A stretch of DNA of 53,011 nt from Roseomonas sp. Its GTDB lineage: Bacteria > Pseudomonadota > Alphaproteobacteria > Acetobacterales > Acetobacteraceae. Location of the stretch: contig JADCFP010000011.1 of NCBI GenBank assembly GCA_020249465.1, forward strand, positions 1 to 53,011, read 5' to 3'. This document shows positions 15,452-23,730 of this stretch, piece after piece. Within the stretch, counting starts at the first letter, position 1. Every line of letters starts with the position of its first letter. The translations under genes and the position numbers were made by a program. The notes beneath the pieces are model-generated. The model had not been told where the DNA came from and made no database searches. It worked only from the letters and a program-made list of their open reading frames with translations.

Positions 15452-16360
15452 TTAACGCTGCCAGACTGCCCGCGGGGCGTCAACGCCCAGCCATTCCGTT
15501 ATCACCGTACGGATAAGGCTGCCGGCAAAGCGATTGAGGAATTTCTCCACCCGGTCGCGTGGTTCAAGGTCCCGCACCGGCAGGGCTTCCGCGACGCCCT
15601 TTTGGGCGGCGAGCCAGGCGCGGGCCTCGGCCTCGCCGCCAATGGCGTCAATCAGGCCAAGGGGCAGTGCCTCGCGCCCAGTAAAGACCCGCCCATCGGC
15701 CAGCGGGCGTACGCGCGCTTCGTCCATGCGCCGGCCCCGGGCGACGATGCCGATGAATTGGCCATGCAGATCTTCCAAAACGCGCATCATCTCCGCCCGG
15801 CCCTGTTCGGTCATGGGCTGGAAGGGGTTGGGCTGCGCCTTGAAGGGGCCGGTCGCCAGGATATCCGGCCGCACGCCAAGCCGTGCCATCAATTCCGACA
15901 CGTCAAAGCTTTGCAGCAGAACGCCGATCGAGCCCGTGACCGTCGCCTCCCGCGCCAGCACATGCTCGGCCGGCATGGCGATCATGTAACCGGCCGAGGC
16001 GGCAGTGCCACCCATCAGCGCCACGATGGGTTTTTTCTCGGCAAAGCGCTTGAGCGTACCGTACAGCGCCTCACCACCCGACATGCTGCCGCCGGGGCTG
16101 TCAATCACCAGCAGCATGGCGCGGGCGGAGGCATCGCGGCCCGCTTCTTCGATCACTTCCAAAAGGCGGCGATCTTCGATGATGACCCCTTCGATCCGCA
16201 GGCGCAGCACATGGTCATTGGACGCAAGCCCCCCGAGCCCGCCCTTGCCAAACAGCGCGCCCAGCGCGGCGATAACGCCAATCACGGCGAGCGCACGCCA
16301 AAAGGTGACGCGCCGTGACAGGCGGCGCCTTTCGGCGATAAGATCAGCTTCAAGCGACAT
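15452..16360 (-). CDS. sppA: Signal peptide peptidase SppA (S49 family)
   Basis: This 302-residue protein has one N-terminal membrane anchor (FWRALAVIGVIAALGALFGK, roughly residues 22-41) and one S49 protease domain. SPGGSMSGGEALYGTLKRF and GTAASAGYMIAMPAEHVLA, with the catalytic serine in ASAGY, are intact. It degrades cleaved signal peptides in the membrane. The size fits the short, single-domain SppA of Alphaproteobacteria. The ATG at 16360 was chosen over one at 16408, which would add a non-conserved piece. A toxin-antitoxin pair separates it from rpsA. Confidence 0.92.
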   Translation of the reverse strand: MSLEADLIAERRRLSRRVTFWRALAVIGVIAALGALFGKGGLGGLASNDHVLRLRIEGVIIEDRRLLEVIEEAGRDASARAMLLVIDSPGGSMSGGEALYGTLKRFAEKKPIVALMGGTAASAGYMIAMPAEHVLAREATVTGSIGVLLQSFDVSELMARLGVRPDILATGPFKAQPNPFQPMTEQGRAEMMRVLEDLHGQFIGIVARGRRMDEARVRPLADGRVFTGREALPLGLIDAIGGEAEARAWLAAQKGVAEALPVRDLEPRDRVEKFLNRFAGSLIRTVITEWLGVDAPRAVWQR

Positions 16361-16487
16361 GGGCTGCTTGTGGCGCGCGGCGGGGATTGGGGCAAGGGGT
16401 GGGGCCAAATTAGTGGCCGCAGACTGTCATGACCTAAAGGTCAAGACGTGTCAGCGCTTGGCACAGTCACCTTCCCGCGCGATTGCG

Positions 16488-16904
16488 TCAGGTTTTCCAA
16501 GGATCAATCATCGCGAGCCCCGCAGCATGGAAAGCACTTGTGTCGCGCGATGCCACGGCGAAACCATGTGCAGCAGCGATGGCGGCGATATAGCCATCGG
16601 GCGTTGGGAAGCTCTTGCCGCCGGCACGCGCCCTGACCGCGAGATCGGCATAGTGCAGCGCTGCATGCGCATCAAATGGCAGGATGCGGCCGGCGAAGGC
16701 TTCCAGCAGGCCCTCAATCCGCGCGGCCAACATGGTCTTTCGCCTGCCATCCGGCAGGACGCCAATGCCAAACAGAAGCTCGGCGATGGTGATGCTGGGC
16801 AGGAACAAGGTCTCGGCAAGCTGGGCATCAAGCCAGGCGCGGACCGCTGGATGGGATTCGGGCTTGATCGCCTCAGAGATCACATTGGTGTCCAGCAGAA
16901 TCAT
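16488..16904 (-). CDS. vapC: PIN-domain ribonuclease toxin (VapC/FitB family)
   Basis: This 138-residue PIN-domain protein starts MILLDTNVISEAIKPESHPA. The four acidic metal ligands are all present: Asp5, Glu42, Asp103 (in TPDGYIAA) and Asp121 (in ASRDTSAF). The toxin should cut RNA when freed from its antitoxin. The closest described type by sequence flavour is FitB. The ATG lies 13 bp after the antitoxin stop, in the usual antitoxin-toxin order. The pair appears functional. Confidence 0.9.
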   Translation of the reverse strand: MILLDTNVISEAIKPESHPAVRAWLDAQLAETLFLPSITIAELLFGIGVLPDGRRKTMLAARIEGLLEAFAGRILPFDAHAALHYADLAVRARAGGKSFPTPDGYIAAIAAAHGFAVASRDTSAFHAAGLAMIDPWKT

Positions 16905-16917
16905 GCGCCGCGTCCCG

Positions 16918-17184
16918 TCATTCGAAGGTGAGGGGCTCGGCGGGGCGGCGGTCGCGGACCTGGTCGAGACTTTGCTCAAGTGCCTCGATATCGGCATTGG
17001 TCAGCCCCAATTCCCGACTCGCAGCCGATAGGGCTGTGCCGAGAAGCAGCCGACCCTCCGGCCGCACAGCGGCTTCCAGGATGGCGCGCATTTCGGCTTC
17101 CGTGCTGCGATTATGCTTGGCCGCGCGGAGCTTGAGCGCGCGATGCGCCTCATCCGAGAGGTTGCGAATGGTGACAGCGGCCAT
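16918..17184 (-). CDS. vapB: Ribbon-helix-helix antitoxin (VapB/FitA family)
   Basis: This 88-residue protein begins MAAVTIRNLSDEAHRALKLR, a ribbon-helix-helix DNA-binding domain of FitA type, continued by AAKHNRSTEAEMRAILEAAV. The C-terminal part should wrap around the toxin. The ATG at 17184 is preferred because GGAGG lies 8 bp upstream; an ATG at 17199 would leave no ribosome-binding site. The inverted repeat overlapping the promoter and leader fits autoregulation by the toxin-antitoxin complex. Confidence 0.88.
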   Translation of the reverse strand: MAAVTIRNLSDEAHRALKLRAAKHNRSTEAEMRAILEAAVRPEGRLLLGTALSAASRELGLTNADIEALEQSLDQVRDRRPAEPLTFE

Positions 17185-17247
17185 GATAGCATCCTCCATA
17201 AAGTGATCGCGATGCTATCAAAATAGGATGATTGATGGCGTTATCAA
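17185..17247 (-). promoter_or_regulatory. Promoter and palindromic operator of vapBC
   Basis: GATAGCATC (17185-17193) and GATGCTATC (17211-17219) form a perfect 9-bp inverted repeat, 17 bp apart. On the minus strand TTGATA (17247-17242) and TATTTT (17225-17220), 16 bp apart, make a promoter whose start region is covered by one half-site. The other half-site lies between GGAGG and the ATG. Binding by the antitoxin there would block both transcription and, in the RNA, perhaps ribosome access. Confidence 0.65.
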
Positions 17248-17269
17248 GCGCAAAGACGCTGCCGCATGA

Positions 17270-17297
17270 AAAACCCCGGGGTGTCGCCACCCCGGGG
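17270..17297 (-). terminator. Rho-independent terminator of rpsA
   Basis: On the minus strand CCCCGGGGTG and CACCCCGGGG (10-bp stem, 4-base loop) are followed by TTTTT. It begins 30 bp after the rpsA stop and separates rpsA from vapBC. Confidence 0.9.
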
Positions 17298-17326
17298 CTG
17301 ATAGTCTGTCAGTCGTGACCCAGGAA

Positions 17327-19042
17327 TTATTCTTCCCCGGTCATCTCCCGGCGGCGACGAATCGCCGCGCCCAGGATATCGCCGAGCGAGGCACCGGAAT
17401 CGGCCGAGCCATATTCGCGCATGGCTTCGCGTTCCTCTTCCACTTCCTTGCCCTTGATGGTCAGCGTCAGGCGGCGCGCGGCGCGGTCCACGGCGGTGAC
17501 CTTTGCATCGACCTTTTCGCCAATGGCGAATTTGTCGGGGCGCTGGTCGCCACGGTCGCGGGCCAATTCGGCGCGGCGGATGAAGCCGGTCAGCACATCA
17601 TCCACCTTCACTTCAATGCCGTTCTGCTCAACCTTGGTGACGACGCAGGTGACAACATCACCCTTGCGCACGCGGTCCAGCACTTCGGCGGCCGGGTCGG
17701 CCTGAAGCTGCTTGATGCCAAGCGAGATGCGTTCCTTTTCCACATCCACATCCAGCACCTTCGCCTTGACCATCTGGCCCTTGCTGTAATGCTGCATCGC
17801 CGCTTCGCCGGCTTCGTCCCAGGAAATATCCGACATATGCACCATGCCGTCGATTTCCGCGCCGACACCGATGAAAAGGCCAAATTCAGTGATGTTGCGA
17901 ATTTCGCCTTCGATGGTCGAACCCACCGGATGCGCTTCCACAAACAGTTCCCAAGGATTGCCCTGCGCCTGCTTGAGGCCCAAGGAAATGCGGCGCTTCG
18001 GTTCATCCACATCCAGGATGATCACATCCACCTGTTCTGAGGTGGAAACGATCTTGCCGGGATGCGCATTCTTCTTGGTCCAGGACATTTCGGACACATG
18101 GACCAGACCCTCAACACCGGCTTCCAGCTCCACAAAGGCGCCGTAATCGGTGATGTTGGTGACACGGCCAGAGAATTTCGCCCCAACCGGGTATTTCAGC
18201 GCGACACCATCCCATGGATCGGACATCAGCTGCTTCATGCCAAGGCTGATGCGCTGCGTGTCCTGATTGAAGCGGATCACCTGCACCTTGACGGGCATAC
18301 CAATGGTGAGCGCTTCCGACGGATGATTGATGCGCCGCCAAGCGATATCGGTCACATGCAGCAGGCCATCCACGCCGCCGAGGTCCACGAAGGCGCCGTA
18401 ATCGGTGATGTTCTTCACCACGCCATCCAGGATCATGCCTTCCTTGAGGCCCTGGATCAGCTCGCTCCGCTGCTCCGCGCGGGTTTCTTCCAACACGGCG
18501 CGGCGGGAGACAACGATATTGCCCCGCGCGCGATCCATTTTCAGGATCTGGAAGGGCTGCGCATTGCCCATCAGCGGCATCACATCACGCACCGGGCGGA
18601 TATCCACCTGAGAGCCCGGCAGGAAGGCAACCGCCCCGCCAAGATCAACGGTGAAGCCACCCTTCACGCGGCCGAAAATCACGCCATTCACGCGAATACC
18701 GGCCTGGTGGGATTTTTCGAGCGTGGTCCAGGCTTCCTCGCGCCGCGCCTTTTCACGCGACAGCACGATGGAGCCATCGCGGTCCTCATAACGCTCGACG
18801 AACAATTCGATAACGTCGCCGGCCTTCACTTCGGGCTTCTGGCCCGGGGCGGCGAATTCCTTGAGCGGAACGCGGCCTTCGCTTTTTAGGCCGACATCAA
18901 CAACGGCGAAATCGCCGTCAACGCGAATAACGCGACCGGTCACGACCGAGCCGGCAAAACCCGTATCCGGGCCAAGCGTGGCATCGAGAAGTGCCGCAAA
19001 ATCCTCCACGCCAGCATTGGCGAGGCTGGTGGCAGTAGCCAT
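17327..19042 (-). CDS. rpsA: 30S ribosomal protein S1
   Basis: This 571-residue protein has six S1 RNA-binding domains. The middle ones are recognisable from repeated GxVxNITDYGAFVxL and HVSEMSW / HVTDIAW / HMSDISW motifs. It begins MATATSLANAGVEDFAALLD and ends in an acidic-basic tail with REYGSADSGASLGDILGA. S1 unfolds mRNA and helps it bind the 30S subunit. The start at 19042 was chosen over an upstream ATG at 19150, whose extra codons are not S1-like. The size is normal for Alphaproteobacteria, and a strong terminator follows. Confidence 0.97.
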   Translation of the reverse strand: MATATSLANAGVEDFAALLDATLGPDTGFAGSVVTGRVIRVDGDFAVVDVGLKSEGRVPLKEFAAPGQKPEVKAGDVIELFVERYEDRDGSIVLSREKARREEAWTTLEKSHQAGIRVNGVIFGRVKGGFTVDLGGAVAFLPGSQVDIRPVRDVMPLMGNAQPFQILKMDRARGNIVVSRRAVLEETRAEQRSELIQGLKEGMILDGVVKNITDYGAFVDLGGVDGLLHVTDIAWRRINHPSEALTIGMPVKVQVIRFNQDTQRISLGMKQLMSDPWDGVALKYPVGAKFSGRVTNITDYGAFVELEAGVEGLVHVSEMSWTKKNAHPGKIVSTSEQVDVIILDVDEPKRRISLGLKQAQGNPWELFVEAHPVGSTIEGEIRNITEFGLFIGVGAEIDGMVHMSDISWDEAGEAAMQHYSKGQMVKAKVLDVDVEKERISLGIKQLQADPAAEVLDRVRKGDVVTCVVTKVEQNGIEVKVDDVLTGFIRRAELARDRGDQRPDKFAIGEKVDAKVTAVDRAARRLTLTIKGKEVEEEREAMREYGSADSGASLGDILGAAIRRRREMTGEE

Positions 19043-19231
19043 GTAGTTTATGTGTCCTGTATGCGCCGCAGGGGCGGCGATCGGGTCTGCGCCCTTCCAC
19101 CCGCAGGGGAAGCACGGCTTGCCCCCGGCGCGATGCGCTGGAAGGCCCAAGGATTCCGGGCGGAATAACGGACCACCCTTTGCCGGCCCAAAACGGGCAG
19201 CGCCGCAATTTTCACCGTAGCGCGTTGCAGG

Positions 19232-19261
19232 TCCTTAGGGCCTGACAGCTTGGCGCGTCAA
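19232..19261 (-). promoter_or_regulatory. Possible promoter of rpsA
   Basis: On the minus strand TTGACG (19261-19256) and TAAGGA (19237-19232) are 18 bp apart, at the very end of cmk and about 190 bp before the rpsA start. The -35 box is good and the -10 box is only fair. The 215-bp leader between cmk and rpsA is long enough for autogenous control by S1, which is known in other bacteria. Confidence 0.35.
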
Positions 19262-19902
19262 GCGGAATCAAGCTTTTTCCTGATCAAAACCAGCGCTGCG
19301 CTGAAGGCCTGGTCTGCATTCAGCGCCGTTGTGTCTATTTCGATGGCATCCGGGGCCGGCTTCAGGGGGGCGACGGGGCGATTGGCGTCCTGCGCGTCGC
19401 GGTCGCGGATTTCGGCTTCCACCTGGGCGGGGTCGGCGGCGACACCGCGCGCTGTCAGTTCCAGAAAGCGCCGGCGGGCGCGTTCAGCCACACTCGCGGT
19501 GATGAACAGTTTTACCTGTGCATGGGGGAAAACCACCGTGCCGATATCCCGGCCATCCAGCACCGCACCCCGCGCGGCGCCGAAGCGGCGCTGGAAATCA
19601 AGCAAGGCAGCCCGCACCGCGGGAATGGCGGCGACCTTGCTGGCGGCCATATCGGCCAAGGAACCACGCAAATCTCGGCGCGTCAGGTCTTCGGGTGTCA
19701 GCGCGCGGGCTTCGGCTTCGGCGATGCGGGCATCCTGCGGGTCTATGCCGCGATCCAAAACGCGCCGGCCAACAGCGCGATAGAGCAGGCCGGTATCAAG
19801 GTAGGGCAGCCCAAGCTCAGCCGCCAGGCGCCGGGCGAGCGTGCCCTTGCCCGCAGCGGCGGGGCCATCAACCGCGATCACGGTACCGGCGGGCAGCCTC
19901 AT
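19258..19902 (-). CDS. cmk: Cytidylate kinase
   Basis: This 214-residue kinase phosphorylates CMP and dCMP. It has the P-loop [15 protein letters not shown] near the N-terminus, [12 protein letters not shown] and [20 protein letters not shown] in the CMP-binding part, and [20 protein letters not shown] near the end. The start overlaps the aroA stop by 4 bp (ATGA). The aroA-cmk-rpsA order is shared with many Proteobacteria. Confidence 0.96.
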   Translation of the reverse strand: MRLPAGTVIAVDGPAAAGKGTLARRLAAELGLPYLDTGLLYRAVGRRVLDRGIDPQDARIAEAEARALTPEDLTRRDLRGSLADMAASKVAAIPAVRAALLDFQRRFGAARGAVLDGRDIGTVVFPHAQVKLFITASVAERARRRFLELTARGVAADPAQVEAEIRDRDAQDANRPVAPLKPAPDAIEIDTTALNADQAFSAALVLIRKKLDSA

Positions 19903-21245
19903 GCGGCGCGGATCGCGTCCGACCCTGCCAGGCGGTTCATCAGCGCGGCGAAACCAGGGAAGGAGGTGTCAATGAAGCTCGCATCATCCACGGTGACGGG
20001 GTTCTGCGTGGCAAGGCCCATGACCAGGGCAGCCATGGCGATGCGGTGATCCATATGCGTGGTGACCATCCCGCCGCCGGCGGGTGGCGCGCCAGTGCCA
20101 TGCACCAGCAGATCATCGCCTTCGATACTAACCTTGGCGCCATTGGCTTCCAGCAGCGCGGCGGTGGCGGCGAGGCGATCACTTTCCTTCACGCGGAGTT
20201 CTGCGAGGCCGCGCATGCGCGTAGTGCCCCGCGCGAAGGAAGCGGCCACTGCCAGGATAGGGTATTCGTCAATCATGGAAGGGGCACGGCCCGGCGGCAC
20301 ATCCAAGGCCTTGAGCGCGGTATATTCGCCGATGATATCGCCAACCACCTCTCCGCCTTCGATTCGGGCATTTTCGATCTTGAGCGCGGCGCCCATTTCA
20401 CGCAGCGTGGTGAAAAGCCCGGTGCGCAAGGGATTGAGCCCGATTTGCGTCAGGCTGATGCGCGATCCCGGCACCAGAAGCGCTGCGACGAGCGGGAAGG
20501 AGGCCGAGGATGGGTCGCCCGGCACGCTGATGGGTGCGGCCCTTAATTCCGGCTGGCCATTCAGGCGCACCACGCGGCCTTCGGCGGTGTCTTCCACCGC
20601 CACCATGGCGCCGAAATGGCGCAGCATGTTTTCCGTGTGATCGCGCGTGGGTTCCGGTTCCACCACGCGGGTGATGCCAGGCGCGCAAAGCCCGGCCAGC
20701 AGGCAGGCGCTTTTCACCTGGGCGGAGGCAACCGGCAGTCGGTAATCCAAGGGTAGCGGGTCCGCCGCGCCACGCACCGCGAGTGGCAGGCGCCCGCCCT
20801 CACGGGTCCAGAATTGCGCCCCCGTTGCCGAAAGCGGGTCGGTCACGCGCTTCATGGGGCGGCGGCGGAGTGAGGCATCGCCGGTCATCACCGCAAACAA
20901 CGGATGGCCTGAAAGCAAGCCCAGCAGCAGGCGCGCCGCCGTGCCGGAATTGCCCATATCCAGTACATCGGCGGGCTCCGTCAGGCCGCCCACGCCGCGG
21001 CCGGAGACGCGCCATTGGCCGGGGCCGAGCTTCTCAACCTCCGCACCCAGCGCCCGCATGGCGGCGGCGGTGCGGAGCACATCCTCACCTTCCAAAAGCC
21101 CGGTGATATCAGTGGTGCCGACGGCGAGCGCGCCGAACATCAGGGCGCGGTGGCTGATGGATTTGTCGCCGGCCACCCCGGCGCTGCCGGAAAGCGGGGC
21201 AGAGGGTTTGCTGGCGCGGAAGGGGCGGGGCGGGGCGCTGGACAT
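19899..21245 (-). CDS. aroA: 3-phosphoshikimate 1-carboxyvinyltransferase (EPSP synthase)
   Basis: This 448-residue enzyme of the shikimate pathway joins PEP to shikimate 3-phosphate. Hallmarks are [27 protein letters not shown], the catalytic [16 protein letters not shown] and [12 protein letters not shown]. The general sequence ([31 protein letters not shown]) is nearest to the class II type from Agrobacterium and relatives. At the site where class II enzymes carry the alanine linked to glyphosate insensitivity, the motif reads NSGTA with glycine. The start at 21245 was chosen by homology. Confidence 0.95.
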   Translation of the reverse strand: MSSAPPRPFRASKPSAPLSGSAGVAGDKSISHRALMFGALAVGTTDITGLLEGEDVLRTAAAMRALGAEVEKLGPGQWRVSGRGVGGLTEPADVLDMGNSGTAARLLLGLLSGHPLFAVMTGDASLRRRPMKRVTDPLSATGAQFWTREGGRLPLAVRGAADPLPLDYRLPVASAQVKSACLLAGLCAPGITRVVEPEPTRDHTENMLRHFGAMVAVEDTAEGRVVRLNGQPELRAAPISVPGDPSSASFPLVAALLVPGSRISLTQIGLNPLRTGLFTTLREMGAALKIENARIEGGEVVGDIIGEYTALKALDVPPGRAPSMIDEYPILAVAASFARGTTRMRGLAELRVKESDRLAATAALLEANGAKVSIEGDDLLVHGTGAPPAGGGMVTTHMDHRIAMAALVMGLATQNPVTVDDASFIDTSFPGFAALMNRLAGSDAIRAA

Positions 21246-21374
21246 GGGCGCGGTTTGACATGGCAGGGCAGGGCGTGGCAATGCGCGCCTCCCTGTTTTT
21301 TATGGGATCGCTTTGGACTTTCCAGGGCGGTTCCTTTGCAAAACCGCGCCCAGCGGAATTCAAGAGGCGTTTGC

Positions 21375-21698
21375 ATGGCGAAGCCAGAACTCGGCCTGAA
21401 GCGGACTTGTGTCGCTTGTGGCGGGAAATTCTACGACCTGACCCGCGCGCCGGCGGTCTGCCCGAAATGCGGCTCGGAACAGCCGGCGGAACAGCCGCGC
21501 CTGCGCCGCAATGGTGCGAACCCGCTGGATGAGCGGGTGAAGAAGGCGCCCGGTACGGCGGAGGCCGAGACCGATGATATCGAAGTGGGCGATATCGAAG
21601 GCGATGAGGCGATTGAAGACGCCGAAGAGCTGGAAGATGATGCCGAAGATATCGGCGAGGATATCGAAGTCGGCAACGACCGCGACGAAGAACAGTAA
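21375..21698 (+). CDS. FYDLN-acid family protein (TIGR02300)
   Basis: This 107-residue protein has an N-terminal zinc-ribbon-like part (CVACGGKFYDLTRAPAVCPK, then CG) with the FYDL signature. A long acidic tail follows (EVGDIEGDEAIEDAEELEDD), rich in Asp, Glu and Ile. The family is found next to aroA in many Alphaproteobacteria. Its role is unknown. The four cysteines could bind zinc. The gene is divergent from aroA and ends in a clear terminator. The ATG at 21375 follows an AGAGG sequence. Confidence 0.9.
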   Translation: MAKPELGLKRTCVACGGKFYDLTRAPAVCPKCGSEQPAEQPRLRRNGANPLDERVKKAPGTAEAETDDIEVGDIEGDEAIEDAEELEDDAEDIGEDIEVGNDRDEEQ

Positions 21699-21707
21699 TC
21701 CTGTTGG

Positions 21708-21733
21708 GCGGGCCTTACCCGGCCCGCTTTTTT
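21708..21733 (+). terminator. Rho-independent terminator
   Basis: GCGGGCC-TTACCC-GGCCCGC (7-bp stem) followed by TTTTTT, starting 9 bp after the FYDLN gene stop. The end of the convergent cyclotransferase gene lies within it. Confidence 0.9.
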
Positions 21734-22605
21734 GCATCATGCGCGCGCCAATCGCCTGAGGCGATGATGGGCGCGCTTTTCAGCTTTTCCGGCGCCATCA
21801 CATAGGCCCACGCGCGGCGGTGCTGCCCGGCCTGATCCGTCACGGTCACGATGGTGCGGCGATACATGCCGGAGTTGCCGCCATTGGGCGCGGCATCTTC
21901 GATCTCATCAAGAATAGGCAAGGCGCTGGCGATATCCTGAAAGGTCAGGATTTCGCCCTGGATCGGCGTGGCTGCCCCGAGTGTGAGGGCGGGATAATCG
22001 CCAAGGTCAAATAGCGTGCCGGCAGCTTGCGCCGACGTGATGGCCGCGATGCCGGCCTTGGCGGCTTCGGCATGCCAGAAGCCACCCTGCATCAGCGTGC
22101 CATAGACAAAGACATCGGGCAGGTGGTGGCAGCCTTCTTCGCCATGCGCGGCGGCCTCCAAAGGGTGTGGGTGCAGGCCATGGGCGGCGAAGCCGCGGCG
22201 GACGGCGTTCAGATATGTGGCGGGCGGTGCGACAAAACCCTGTTGGCGTTCGGGTATGACCTGATAGGCGATGGCTTCAAGTGCCGCGCCATCGGGGAGG
22301 ATGATGTGACGGGTGCGGCGCTGATAGGCGTGCGGCGCGCCTTCCTTCTGATCGAGTGCCTGCCAGCCGGCAGCAGAGACTTTCAGCACCACACCTTCAA
22401 TGAAACCGCCGAGACGGCTTTCGAAATTCAGCGCGCCGCCGCCGCGGCTCCGGCTGAAGAAATCAAAAGCGAGCCGCGTATCGGGCAGGATGCCAGGGCC
22501 GATCGGGCGGATGGCTGCCGGGTCATGGCCATGGCGCGCGCACCAATCGCGCCAATCAAGCGCGTCAGTATTGGAGCCATAGGCGAAGCTGTAGCGAGGC
22601 GTCAT
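21715..22605 (-). CDS. Tandem two-domain gamma-glutamylcyclotransferase-like protein
   Basis: This 296-residue protein has two AIG2/GGCT-type domains in one chain. The first starts YSFAYGSN (residues 5-12) and has LDQKEGAP with candidate catalytic Glu88. The second starts DVFVYGTLMQGGFW (164-177) and has LDEIEDAAP with candidate Glu236. Such enzymes remove gamma-glutamyl groups as 5-oxoproline; single-domain forms are usual, so the double form is notable. The ATG at 22605 matches the domain start. The 3' end runs into the terminator of the convergent gene. Confidence 0.82.
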   Translation of the reverse strand: MTPRYSFAYGSNTDALDWRDWCARHGHDPAAIRPIGPGILPDTRLAFDFFSRSRGGGALNFESRLGGFIEGVVLKVSAAGWQALDQKEGAPHAYQRRTRHIILPDGAALEAIAYQVIPERQQGFVAPPATYLNAVRRGFAAHGLHPHPLEAAAHGEEGCHHLPDVFVYGTLMQGGFWHAEAAKAGIAAITSAQAAGTLFDLGDYPALTLGAATPIQGEILTFQDIASALPILDEIEDAAPNGGNSGMYRRTIVTVTDQAGQHRRAWAYVMAPEKLKSAPIIASGDWRAHDAKKRAG

Positions 22606-22648
22606 GGGGCGAAGCTTATACATGTTTGAAATCAGCGCCGATAACGCA

Positions 22649-22752
22649 CGCCGAAGGCGGGCGCGAGCCCGAATGGGCGACGCCGCTTATGCGGCGAAGC
22701 CAAGCGCGCGGAGGCGCGCGCCGGCGTTTGAGGGCGGATCGGATACGATCCG
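22649..22752. repeat. Cluster of five hairpins (structured intergenic repeat)
   Basis: Five palindromes stand head to tail: CGCC-GAA-GGCG (22649-22659), GCCC-GAAT-GGGC (22667-22678), CGCCGC-TTAT-GCGGCG (22681-22696), GCGCGCG-GAGG-CGCGCGC (22704-22721) and CGGATC-GGATAC-GATCCG (22735-22752). They fill almost the whole gap between uppP and the cyclotransferase gene. A plus-strand frame runs through them but its arginine-alanine-rich translation is an effect of the palindromes. Confidence 0.6.
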
Positions 22753-22763
22753 CGGCACACAAA

Positions 22764-23567
22764 TTAGCGGAGCGCCAACACCAGGAGCATGAGGCTACCC
22801 AACGCAATGCGGTAATAGCCAAAGGGCGTGAAGCCAATACGCCCGATCAAAGCCAGCACCGCGCGCACGGTGATGAAGGCAACGATGAAGGCAGCGATGA
22901 AGCCAACCGCAATTTGTCCGAAGGCGCTCGGGTCAATCTCGCTGCGCACTTTCCAAAGACTGTAGAAGCTGGCGGCAAACATGGTCGGGATCGCGAGCAT
23001 GAAGGAAAATTCGGCGGCAGTGCGCCGTTCAACGCCGATCAGCAGCGCGGTGATGATGGTCGCCCCTGAACGTGATGTGCCCGGGATCATGGCCAAAGCC
23101 TGGCCAAGCCCGACCAGCACGGCGGCCAGCGGGCCGATTTCCGGCACGCTATGGATGTTTGGCGCCGGGCGCAGTTTTTCGATGGCGATGATGGCAATGC
23201 CGCCCAGGATCAGCGCGATGGACACGACCCAAGGGTTGAACAGCAGCGTTGTGATGGTCTTGTGGAACAGGAAGCCGATAACGGCCGCCGGCAGGAAGGC
23301 GAGCATGAGGTTGATGACGTAATAGCGTTCCCGCCCTGGCCGCCACATGCCGCGCAGGAGATCCACAATAAGCGCGCGATAGATCCAGCAAACGGCAAGA
23401 ATGGCGCCAAGCTGGATGGAGATTTCAAAAACCTTGCCGGGCGGGCCCTGGAAGCCGATCAATTCGCCAAGCAGGATCAAATGCCCGGTCGAGGAAATGG
23501 GCAGGAATTCAGTGAAACCTTCGACAATGCCCATGAGCAGGGCAGAGAAAAGGGCGCTCAGGTCCAT
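22764..23567 (-). CDS. uppP: Undecaprenyl-diphosphatase UppP (BacA)
   Basis: This 267-residue membrane protein recycles the C55 lipid carrier for peptidoglycan and O-antigen synthesis by removing a phosphate from undecaprenyl diphosphate. The two family motifs are present: GIVEGFTEFLPISSTGHLIL near the N-terminus and PGTSRSGATIITALLIGVER in the middle (catalytic Ser/Arg). About eight membrane segments are seen. The ATG at 23567 fits the standard N-terminus; the upstream ATG at 23612 adds a non-conserved basic stretch. Both flanks hold unusual palindromic DNA. Confidence 0.95.
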   Translation of the reverse strand: MDLSALFSALLMGIVEGFTEFLPISSTGHLILLGELIGFQGPPGKVFEISIQLGAILAVCWIYRALIVDLLRGMWRPGRERYYVINLMLAFLPAAVIGFLFHKTITTLLFNPWVVSIALILGGIAIIAIEKLRPAPNIHSVPEIGPLAAVLVGLGQALAMIPGTSRSGATIITALLIGVERRTAAEFSFMLAIPTMFAASFYSLWKVRSEIDPSAFGQIAVGFIAAFIVAFITVRAVLALIGRIGFTPFGYYRIALGSLMLLVLALR

Positions 23568-23672
23568 GCGCGTGATCCGTGCGTGGCGCGGGCGGGCTGC
23601 CCGATTCGCCAATCAAGGATGGTTGCGCCGGGGCAGGGCTTATGTCCACGCCCCGGCGGGTGGCTTTTCGGA

Positions 23673-23716
23673 GTATTTTCAAGCCAAGTGAATTCACTTG
23701 GCGGCTTGGAAAATAC
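23673..23716. repeat. Long imperfect palindrome centred on GAATTC
   Basis: GTATTTTC-AAGCC-AAGTGAA and the reverse complement of the right arm match over 20 paired bases with two small bulges. The core CCAAGTGAATTCACTTGG (18 bp) is perfect. It lies between the stop of ahcY and the start of uppP. As RNA from either strand it would give a hairpin of about 20 bp, but no T run follows. It could stop ahcY transcripts or be a mobile palindrome. Confidence 0.6.
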
Positions 23717-23730
23717 GACCAGACTAAAGC

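Noticed and set aside
15287-16318. Plus-strand open frame of 343 codons opposite sppA
   Set aside because: SppA on the minus strand carries intact S49 motifs. The opposite frame has no family features.
22604-22792. Plus-strand open frame of 62 codons through the hairpin cluster
   Set aside because: Its composition is explained by the palindromes; no ribosome-binding site and no known family.
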